This document shows, piece after piece, positions 6,691 through 12,175 of a stretch of DNA of 12,175 bases. Position 1 is the stretch's first letter; every line of letters starts with the position of its first letter. The stretch spans positions 1 through 12,175 of the forward strand of contig CAMWNQ010000045.1 in NCBI GenBank assembly GCA_947175655.1, written 5' to 3'. The notes beneath the pieces are model-generated. The model was not told where the DNA came from. It did no database searches and saw only the letters and a program-made list of their open reading frames with translations. Position numbers and translations under genes: made by a program. The stretch is from an uncultured Clostridia bacterium. GTDB lineage: Bacteria > Bacillota > Clostridia > Oscillospirales > Ruminococcaceae.

Positions 6691-7254
6691 TTATTCAAGA
6701 ATTATTTTATACTCACTAAAACCATTATAATCAGAAAGAGGCAAGTCCTCAACAGTCCAGTTTCCCTTTTCAAAGACAAAAGATATAGTTTTAGTATCCT
6801 GATTATATTGATATGTATATTTATTTTCATTCAGAAGATTATTATTTTCAAATCCTGCTTTATATACAGCAGTATCAATTTTCCTAGCAGTTATAAAATT
6901 TATATCATAAAAATCAACTGACCAGTCATCTTCAATCATAAGAATAGTTTTTTTATCAGGAAATATGATTATTTTTCTCGCAGTCACGTCGTCAAAAGCA
7001 AAAAATATTTGAAACACAATAAGAAATGAAAAAATAATCAGCGTTAAAAATGTTATTGTATTGTTATGTGATTTTTTATCAAATAAGTATGCAATATTTA
7101 TCAGTATTACAGAAAGTGCAATTAATATCATATTATCAAAAACCAAATTTCCAATCAAGAAATATTTACTTTTGATAACCAATGAAATCCACAAAATAAA
7201 TATCAAAATACTGGCAATAAAAAATATATAGTATTTAGCAGGATTCCTTTTCAT
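6691..7254 (-). CDS. Membrane protein with three N-terminal helices, paralogue of the upstream gene
   Basis: A 187-residue protein with three predicted transmembrane helices (about 8-27, 41-58, 66-86) and a C-terminal soluble domain of about 100 residues rich in beta strands. The domain contains YDINFITARKID (116-127) and ENKYTYQYNQDTK (143-155). The neighbouring 194-residue protein has matching segments (YKVNFIFAEKLG and DNKYIYQYSEDTK), so the two are tandem paralogues. No known family or catalytic motif is recognised. AAGGTGA lies 6 nt before the ATG, 14 bp after the previous gene. It is more AT-rich than the arg genes. It sits between argC and argJ and is followed by a palindrome. Confidence 0.7.
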   Translation of the reverse strand: MKRNPAKYYIFFIASILIFILWISLVIKSKYFLIGNLVFDNMILIALSVILINIAYLFDKKSHNNTITFLTLIIFSFLIVFQIFFAFDDVTARKIIIFPDKKTILMIEDDWSVDFYDINFITARKIDTAVYKAGFENNNLLNENKYTYQYNQDTKTISFVFEKGNWTVEDLPLSDYNGFSEYKIILE

Positions 7255-7268
7255 ATCTCATCACCTTA

Positions 7269-7853
7269 TTATTCAATAACAAATTCAAAAGTATCAAATC
7301 CTGTATCAAATTCTTCCTTGCGTCTTACAAATTCATTACCATAAGTGCCATATTCACAAATAATATTAAGAATTTTTGTATCTTCACTATATTGATAAAT
7401 ATACTTATTATCAGCAAGACAATCATTTGAATAATAATATTCATCTATTCTGCCCAGTTTTTCAGCAAATATAAAATTCACCTTATATATATCTATATAC
7501 TTGCTGTCTGATTTTTTTTCAGAAAGGAATATCTCCGTATTATCTGAAAGAGTAATTTTTTCTTTTGCAATAGTATACTTGTCACAGATTGCGAAATCCC
7601 ATATAATCATACCGGAACAGGCAACAGCAAGAATAATACAGAAAACTGAAAATCCTGATTTCTTCTTATTTCTATAAACGTGAAATAAAGAAAGACCCAT
7701 AACAATATTATTTATACTAGTAATAAGATTTTTATTTATAATAAGTGAACCAAAAATAAAATTATCGAACTGTCCGAAAACAAGAGCAATCATAATAATC
7801 AGGTAAAGTACAATAAGAATATTAAATATAATACTGGATTTTTTTCTATTCAT
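7269..7853 (-). CDS. Membrane protein with three N-terminal helices, tandem paralogue
   Basis: A 194-residue protein with the same layout as its downstream neighbour: three hydrophobic helices (about 8-26, 43-60, 67-86) and a C-terminal domain. The domain carries IYKVNFIFAEKLG (122-134) and DNKYIYQYSEDTK (148-160), which align with the neighbour. Function unknown. It starts 5 bp after the argC stop and has no visible Shine-Dalgarno sequence, so translation probably depends on ribosomes finishing argC. Divergence between the pair is large, so the duplication is old or the pair was acquired together. Confidence 0.7.
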   Translation of the reverse strand: MNRKKSSIIFNILIVLYLIIMIALVFGQFDNFIFGSLIINKNLITSINNIVMGLSLFHVYRNKKKSGFSVFCIILAVACSGMIIWDFAICDKYTIAKEKITLSDNTEIFLSEKKSDSKYIDIYKVNFIFAEKLGRIDEYYYSNDCLADNKYIYQYSEDTKILNIICEYGTYGNEFVRRKEEFDTGFDTFEFVIE

Positions 7854-7858
7854 ATTTA

Positions 7859-8806
7859 TTATACAAGTCCAGTAGTTTCATCAATACCCATCATAATATT
7901 AAGACACTGTACAGCAGCACCGCTTGCACCTTTTCCAAGATTATCAAGACGTGAACAAAGCAGAATCTGTTCATGATTGCCAAATACAAAAATCTGCATT
8001 TTATTAAGTCCGCTGAGGGTATTTGATGCAAGGAAGAAAGACTTTTGTTCATCAGCAGACATAAACGGCATAACTTCAACAAGATTTGCATTTTCATAAT
8101 GCTTCATATACATCTCATGAATTTTTTCTGGAGAAACTTTTTTATCAAGCATTCTTGTCTGAATAGGAACACTTACAACCATACCACTGAAATAATCACA
8201 TATTATAGGATTAAACATTGGTGTATATTTTAATCCGGATATTGCCTGCATTTCAGGTAAATGCTTGTGTTGCTGTGAAAGTGCATACTGACGAGGACTG
8301 TTAAATTCTTCAGGCTTTTCGTCACCCTCATAAACAGCAATAGCCTTTTTTCCTGCACCGCTATATCCAGAAGTAGCATATGCAAAAACAGGGAAATCAG
8401 CAGGTATGATATTGTTTGCAACAAGAGGATATACAATAGAATTAAATCCGCTTGCATAGCATCCTGGAACTGCAACCCTGTTTGAAGTTTCTATTTTTTT
8501 TCTGAAATCCTCAGAAAGTTCCGGAAATCCATAAGCCCATTCAGGATTAGTACGGTGTGCAGTTGAAGCATCAATAATTCTTACGTGGTCATTATCCACA
8601 AAAGATACAGCTTCTCTTGATGCTACATCAGGAAGACAAAGAAAAGTAAAATCAGAATTATTAATGAGTTTTGCTCTTTCAGCAGAATCTTTTCTTTTTT
8701 CTTCACTTATTCTTATAAGTTCTATATCGTTTCTGTCTTTAAATCTTTCAAGAATTTTAAGACCGGTTGTACCTTCCTGACCATCTATATAAACTTTAAC
8801 AGACAT
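7859..8806 (-). CDS. argC: N-acetyl-gamma-glutamyl-phosphate reductase, short (type 2) form
   Basis: Reduces N-acetylglutamyl-5-phosphate with NADPH to the semialdehyde, the third step of the pathway. At 315 residues it matches the shorter type-2 ArgC rather than the ~345-residue type 1. Features are the nucleotide-binding loop IDGQEGTTGL (7-16), CLPDVASREAV (57-67), IDASTAHR (78-85), the active-site cysteine C116 in VPGCYASG, a histidine-rich HKHLPEM (180-186) and LDNLGKGASGAAVQ (287-300). The type-2 call is from overall sequence style and length. A purine-rich GGGGGA lies 7 nt before the ATG. A palindrome lies upstream, and the two membrane genes follow it closely, probably translationally coupled. 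Confidence 0.94.
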   Translation of the reverse strand: MSVKVYIDGQEGTTGLKILERFKDRNDIELIRISEEKRKDSAERAKLINNSDFTFLCLPDVASREAVSFVDNDHVRIIDASTAHRTNPEWAYGFPELSEDFRKKIETSNRVAVPGCYASGFNSIVYPLVANNIIPADFPVFAYATSGYSGAGKKAIAVYEGDEKPEEFNSPRQYALSQQHKHLPEMQAISGLKYTPMFNPIICDYFSGMVVSVPIQTRMLDKKVSPEKIHEMYMKHYENANLVEVMPFMSADEQKSFFLASNTLSGLNKMQIFVFGNHEQILLCSRLDNLGKGASGAAVQCLNIMMGIDETTGLV

Positions 8807-8827
8807 TATAAAATCCCCCGTTCATAT

Positions 8828-8854
8828 CTGTTTCACAGCGTTTCACGTGAAACG
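8828..8854. other. parS-like palindrome 4 with an adjacent half-site (upstream of argC)
   Basis: The 16-mer CGTTTCACGTGAAACG is at 8839-8854, 5 nt after the stop of orf85. Immediately next to it, 8828-8838 reads CTGTTTCACAG, which repeats the left half GTTTCAC exactly 10 bp away, about one helical turn, on the same face of DNA. It is itself a short inverted repeat (CTGT/ACAG). It may be a degenerate second site. The argC start follows 32 nt beyond the 16-mer. Confidence 0.72.
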
Positions 8855-8859
8855 GATTA

Positions 8860-9117
8860 CTATTTTTTATTATTTTTTTGTAAATTTCCAGCAGTCTCCG
8901 ATTCTTCAGAATCTTCATATTTTTTTAATTCTTCATCATATTTAAAGCTATGCCAGACCGTTATAATAAGAGTTGCTACAACTATAAGAATTCTCCATAT
9001 GATAAAAGCCCAGTCATAAACGGCAATCCAAAGTCCCATAACAAGCTCTCCGAGAACCCATATAACACCCATAAGGATACAAGTGCCGATAATAAAAGTA
9101 ACATCATTTTTTTTCAT
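8860..9117 (-). CDS. Small two-helix membrane protein
   Basis: An 85-residue protein with two hydrophobic helices (about 6-32 and 37-56) and an acidic, lysine-rich tail (60-85: EELKKYEDSEESE...) that probably faces the cytosol. No family is recognised. It starts 14 bp after the argH stop without a clear Shine-Dalgarno sequence (CGGTTTACAATT precedes the ATG), so coupling to argH is likely. It ends 5 nt before a palindrome. Length, clean reading frame and position in the gap between argH and argC support it as a real gene; function unknown. Confidence 0.65.
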   Translation of the reverse strand: MKKNDVTFIIGTCILMGVIWVLGELVMGLWIAVYDWAFIIWRILIVVATLIITVWHSFKYDEELKKYEDSEESETAGNLQKNNKK

Positions 9118-9131
9118 AATTGTAAACCGAA

Positions 9132-10511
9132 TTATAAATCAAGAGCCTTTTTAACAATTTCAAGCTGATATTTGACAGCATCAGGAGAAGGACCACCTTC
9201 TGATTTACGTTCTCTTACACAAGTTTCAAGATTTATAGCATCATAAACATCATTATCAAAAAGTTCAGTCATTTTTTTATACTCATCAATAGAAAGAGTT
9301 TCAAGAGTAAGACCTTTTTCAATACAGTATGCTACGAGAGAACCAGTGATTTTATAAGCATCTCTGAAAGGCATTCCCTTTTTAACTAGATAGTCAGCAC
9401 AATCAGTAGCATTTATAAATCCTCTTGCGGCAGCATTACGCATATTATCTTTAAGAACACGCATAGTAGCAAGCATAGGTATAAAAGTTTTAAGACAAAG
9501 TTTTACATTATCAATAGCATCAAATATAGCTTCCTTATCTTCCTGCATATCCTTATTATAAGCAAGAGGCAGACCTTTAAGCATTGTGAGAAGAGTTACT
9601 AAATCACCGTTTACTCTTCCTGTCTTTCCTCTTATAAGTTCAGTAACATCAGGATTCTTTTTCTGTGGCATTATTGATGAACCTGTAGCATAAGCATCAT
9701 CAAGTTCAACGAATTTGAATTCCCAAGAACACCACATTATTATTTCTTCTGAAAATCTTGAAAGATGAGTCATAATAAGCGATAATGCTGAACAGAGTTC
9801 AACGCAGAAGTCACGGTCTGAAACGCCATCAAGACTGTTAGCCATAGGAGCTGTAAAACCAAGCAAATCAGAAGTCTGCTGTCTGCTGGTTTTGTATGTA
9901 GTACCAGCTAAAGCACCACTTCCAAGAGGACAATAATTCATACGCTTTTCAGTATCATCAATTCTTCCCATATCACGTATAAGCATATGAACATATGCAA
10001 GAATATGATGAGCAAAAGTAATCGGTTGAGCTCTTTGGAGATGAGTATACCCTGGCATAATTGTTTCAGTATGTTCAAGAGCTATATTATATAAAGTAAC
10101 AGCAAGTTCTTTCAATAATTTTCTTATCTCAGCTATTTCATCACGGAGATAAAGACGAATATCAACTGCAACCTGGTCATTTCTTGAACGTGCAGTATGA
10201 AGTCTCTTTCCTACATCTCCAAGACGTTTTGTAAGTTCAGCTTCAATAAACATATGAATATCTTCAGCGGAAGGGTCAAGCTGAAGAGAACTGTTTTCAA
10301 TATCAGAAAGAATGGAATTCAGACCATTAATAATTTTAATGCTATCCTCTTTTGATATAATATTGCAGTCACCAAGCATAGTAGCGTGAGCGATGCTACC
10401 CATAATATCGTGTTTATACATTCTTCCGTCGAAAGAGATAGAAGAATTAAAATCATTTACAGTTTTATCAATTTTTTTTGAAAATCTTCCTGCCCACATC
10501 ATATCTGCCAT
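9132..10511 (-). CDS. argH: Argininosuccinate lyase
   Basis: Cleaves argininosuccinate to arginine and fumarate, the last step of the pathway; a homotetramer of the fumarase/aspartase superfamily in the cytosol. The 459 residues are the standard length. The superfamily signature GSSIMPQKKNPD (277-288) holds the catalytic serine loop. HTARSRNDQ (105-113) and GYTHLQRAQP (154-163), with the conserved histidine, are also present. The ATG has a perfect AGGAGG 6 nt upstream, the strongest ribosome site in the cluster. It is preceded by a 180-bp gap with a hairpin, an attenuator-like structure and a palindrome, so it may be regulated separately from argG. Confidence 0.96.
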   Translation of the reverse strand: MADMMWAGRFSKKIDKTVNDFNSSISFDGRMYKHDIMGSIAHATMLGDCNIISKEDSIKIINGLNSILSDIENSSLQLDPSAEDIHMFIEAELTKRLGDVGKRLHTARSRNDQVAVDIRLYLRDEIAEIRKLLKELAVTLYNIALEHTETIMPGYTHLQRAQPITFAHHILAYVHMLIRDMGRIDDTEKRMNYCPLGSGALAGTTYKTSRQQTSDLLGFTAPMANSLDGVSDRDFCVELCSALSLIMTHLSRFSEEIIMWCSWEFKFVELDDAYATGSSIMPQKKNPDVTELIRGKTGRVNGDLVTLLTMLKGLPLAYNKDMQEDKEAIFDAIDNVKLCLKTFIPMLATMRVLKDNMRNAAARGFINATDCADYLVKKGMPFRDAYKITGSLVAYCIEKGLTLETLSIDEYKKMTELFDNDVYDAINLETCVRERKSEGGPSPDAVKYQLEIVKKALDL

Positions 10512-10551
10512 AAAAAACCTCCTGATTAAAATATATTGAATAAATATTAAA

Positions 10552-10569
10552 GCGTTTCACGTGAAACGC
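10552..10569. other. parS-like palindrome 5 (upstream of argH)
   Basis: A perfect 18-bp palindrome, GCGTTTCACGTGAAACGC, with the 16-mer at 10553-10568. Unlike the other copies it is far (123 nt) from the preceding stop codon, lying just beyond the T-tract of the attenuator-like hairpin and 41 nt before the argH start. Confidence 0.75.
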
Positions 10570-10570
10570 A

Positions 10571-10629
10571 ATAAAAAAGGCATATCTGAAAGCCGTCTGA
10601 CAACCACTACAGTTTTCAGACAAACCTTT
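10571..10629 (-). terminator. Terminator/attenuator-like structure between argG and argH
   Basis: On the minus strand, AAAGGTTTGTCTGAAA (10614-10629) pairs with TTTCAGATATGCCTTT (10576-10591), giving 16 positions with one U-U mismatch and two G-U pairs. A run of T (through 10573, then ATT) follows, as in an intrinsic terminator. The 5' arm can instead form a smaller hairpin GTCTGA/TCAGAC (10616-10621 with 10595-10600). The two folds exclude each other, as in terminator/antiterminator switches. The folds were found by eye; which one dominates is not known, nor is any ligand. Confidence 0.5.
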
Positions 10630-10633
10630 ATAA

Positions 10634-10679
10634 GCTGATACAGACAGTCCATAAATAAATGAACTGCCCGTTTATCAGC
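10634..10679 (-). other. Long RNA hairpin just after argG
   Basis: Twelve nt after the argG stop, GCTGATA and TATCAGC close a stem that continues, after a small asymmetric interior loop, as GGGCAGTTCAT/ATGGACTGTCT (with three G-U pairs) around a 6-nt AU-rich loop: about 18 base pairs in all. No T-tract follows, so it is not an ordinary terminator. It could protect the argG mRNA 3' end or be a processing site, or it could be the first part of a structured element together with the structure at 10571-10629. Confidence 0.5.
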
Positions 10680-10691
10680 AAATATATAAAA

Positions 10692-11924
10692 TTACTTGTT
10701 GTTTCTCTTCTGGTCGAGCTTAGCCTTAACGTGAATTGGAAGACCAAAGAGATTAATAAATCCGTTAGCATCTGCCTGATTATAAACTTCATCAGCATCA
10801 AAAGTAGCAACTTCTTCATCATAAAGAGTATATGGAGAAGTAACACCAGCATTTATAATGTTACCTTTATAAAGCTTAAGCTTTACATCACCAGTAACAG
10901 TCTTCTGAGTTTCATCAACAAAAGCTGTAAGAGCTTCACGGAGAGGAGTATACCACTGACCATTATAAACAATATCAGCAAACTTGATTGAAAGATACTG
11001 TTTAATTCTTGAAGTTTCCTTATCAAGAGTGATAGTTTCAAGAACATCGTGTGCGTGATAAAGTATAGTACCACCTGGAGTTTCATAAACGCCTCTTGAC
11101 TTCATACCAACAAGACGATTTTCAACAAGATCAGCAAGTCCAATACCATTTTCACCGCCGAGCTTATTAAGAGTTTCAACGATTTCAACACCGCCCATTT
11201 CCTTACCGTCAATAGCAGTAGGAATACCCTTTTCAAAATGAATAGTAACATAAGTTGGCTTGTCAGGAGCCATTAAAGGAGATACTCCAAGTTCAAGGAA
11301 GCCTTCCTTTTCATACTGTGGTTCATTTGCAGGGTCTTCGAGGTCAAGACCTTCGTGAGAAAGATGCCAAATATTTTTATCCTTTGAGTAATTAGTTTCA
11401 CGGTTAATCTTGAGAGGAATATTATGAGCTTCAGCATAATCAATTTCTTCATCTCTGGACTTGATATTCCATTCTCTCCAAGGAGCAATAATAGCCATAT
11501 CAGGAGCATAAGCCTTGATAGCGAGTTCAAATCTTACTTGGTCATTGCCTTTTCCTGTACAACCGTGACAGATAGCATCAGCACCTTCAGCAAGAGCAAT
11601 CTCACAGATTCTCTTTGCAATAATAGGACGTGCAAATGAAGTACCAAGAAGATATCTGCCTTCATAAACAGCACCAGCCTGAACAGTTGGGAAAACATAT
11701 TCATTGATGAATTCATCTTTAAGGTCTTCAACATAGAGCTTTGAAGCACCAGTTTTCTTAGCCTTTTCTTCAAGACCATCAAGTTCAGTACCCTGTCCTA
11801 CATCAGCAGAAACTGCAATAACCTCACAATTGTTGTAGTTTTCCTTAAGCCACGGAATGATAATAGAAGTATCAAGACCGCCGGAATATGCGAGAACAAC
11901 TTTTTTAATTTCTTTCTTAGCCAT
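10692..11924 (-). CDS. argG: Argininosuccinate synthase
   Basis: Joins citrulline and aspartate with ATP, releasing AMP and pyrophosphate, to give argininosuccinate, the seventh step. The 410 residues agree with the family. The ATP-pyrophosphatase loop AYSGGLDTS is at 12-20, HGCTGKGNDQVRFE at 120-133 and SRGVYETPGGT at 276-286. It is the first gene of the cluster. Its ATG follows a modest AGG-containing ribosome site (CAGGTT, 6-7 nt upstream), a leader of about 80 nt and the promoter at 12014-12043. The codon use looks less AT-extreme than the membrane genes, as expected for a well-expressed enzyme. Confidence 0.96.
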   Translation of the reverse strand: MAKKEIKKVVLAYSGGLDTSIIIPWLKENYNNCEVIAVSADVGQGTELDGLEEKAKKTGASKLYVEDLKDEFINEYVFPTVQAGAVYEGRYLLGTSFARPIIAKRICEIALAEGADAICHGCTGKGNDQVRFELAIKAYAPDMAIIAPWREWNIKSRDEEIDYAEAHNIPLKINRETNYSKDKNIWHLSHEGLDLEDPANEPQYEKEGFLELGVSPLMAPDKPTYVTIHFEKGIPTAIDGKEMGGVEIVETLNKLGGENGIGLADLVENRLVGMKSRGVYETPGGTILYHAHDVLETITLDKETSRIKQYLSIKFADIVYNGQWYTPLREALTAFVDETQKTVTGDVKLKLYKGNIINAGVTSPYTLYDEEVATFDADEVYNQADANGFINLFGLPIHVKAKLDQKRNNK

Positions 11925-12013
11925 TTTAATAACCTGCTACTAAAAGCATATAAAAATATATGTCAGATAAATAGCTTTTCCTTTCTTGGATTTTAAATAA
12001 TAATGCTATGATT

Positions 12014-12043
12014 ATTATATACCAATAAAATATATAATGTCAA
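12014..12043 (-). promoter_or_regulatory. Promoter of argG and probably the whole arg cluster
   Basis: On the minus strand, -35 TTGACA (12038-12043), an 18-bp spacer and -10 TATAAT (12014-12019). The start of transcription would be near 12007, leaving an 83-nt AT-rich leader before argG. The leader holds a weak CATATA/TATATG hairpin but no leader peptide rich in arginine codons. No equally good promoter was seen in the short gaps further down the cluster. Confidence 0.75.
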
Positions 12044-12048
12044 GGGTT

Positions 12049-12066
12049 TTTGCATAAATATTCATA
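12049..12066. promoter_or_regulatory. ARG box (ArgR/AhrC operator)
   Basis: TTTGCATAAATATTCATA matches the ARG-box pattern WNTGAATWWWWATTCANW at all but one specified base. It lies 6 bp upstream of the argG -35 hexamer, where an ArgR-type repressor could block or modulate polymerase. A weaker copy (TTTCTATAAATATTCGTT, 12080-12097) shares the exact 10-mer ATAAATATTC, 31 bp (three helical turns) away, as for paired operator boxes. The region is very AT-rich, so a chance match is possible; no argR gene is in the window. Confidence 0.6.
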
Positions 12067-12175
12067 AAGATTGCCAATATTTCTATAAATATTCGTTATT
12101 ATCTGCATATTCAGGATTTTATGCAAAAAGATATTTTACCTTTATTATACACATGCGAAAATTCAACTATTAATT

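Noticed and set aside
7859..7890. TATAAT at the argC end as a promoter for orf194
   Set aside because: The best upstream hexamer (TTGATG) is only 15 bp away and the TATAAT arises from the final Val-stop codons; coupling to argC explains expression more simply.
3399..10569. Five copies of a repeat could be a CRISPR array or integron attC set
   Set aside because: Copies are 1.3-2.2 kb apart with whole genes between them, the repeat is a 16-bp perfect palindrome, and no cas or integrase gene is present.
10539..10573. Promoter for argH with the palindrome as spacer (TTGCGT, 16 bp, TAATAT)
   Set aside because: The -35 match is poor, the spacing short, and the AT-rich context makes -10-like hexamers common; the other palindromes lack an equivalent arrangement.
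11926..11949. Short leader ORF (MLLVAGY) before argG as an attenuation peptide
   Set aside because: It has no arginine codons, no ribosome binding site and no terminator following it.

Overview
This window is a low-GC, strongly AT-rich stretch of Firmicutes-type DNA. The likely source is a Ruminococcus-like member of the Oscillospirales/Clostridia; that placement is inferred from composition, strong AGGAGG-type ribosome binding sites and protein style, not from a marker gene. All genes lie on the minus strand and read right to left. Almost the whole window is one arginine biosynthesis cluster. In transcription order it runs argG, argH, a small membrane gene, argC, two paralogous membrane genes, argJ, a PH-like membrane gene, argB, a DUF3592-like gene, argD, a LURP-one/tubby-like gene and argF. 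Together ArgJ, ArgB, ArgC, ArgD, ArgF, ArgG and ArgH give the complete cyclic (acetyl-recycling) route from glutamate to arginine. Carbamoyl phosphate must come from elsewhere, since no carAB is present.

Right edge (about 11925-12175): a near-consensus sigma-A promoter for argG with an ArgR-type ARG box just upstream and a weaker second copy 31 bp further out. Middle (773-11924): the arg cluster, with mostly short gaps. The exception is the 180-bp argG-argH gap, which holds a long hairpin and a terminator/antiterminator-like structure. A strong intrinsic terminator follows argF (722-762). Left of it is a small DUF3592-like gene that looks frameshifted in a homopolymer. The left edge (3-225) carries three tandem strong promoters pointing out of the window, typical of a ribosomal RNA operon just beyond it.

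The most striking feature is a perfect palindrome, CGTTTCACGTGAAACG, present five times and only in gaps between arg-cluster genes (3401, 5314, 6668, 8839, 10553). Its 14-bp core is identical to the core of parS, the chromosomal centromere site bound by ParB/Spo0J. The copies divide the cluster into blocks: argG | argH+orf85 | argC+orf194+orf187 | argJ | orf185+argB+orf139 | argD+orf160+argF. In four of five cases the palindrome starts 2-7 nt after the stop codon of the preceding gene. This is either a parS array embedded in a biosynthetic operon near an rrn operon, or a dispersed palindromic element or operator marking modules of the operon.

Six small genes of non-arginine type, five of them membrane proteins, alternate with the arg enzymes. 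Their function is unknown.
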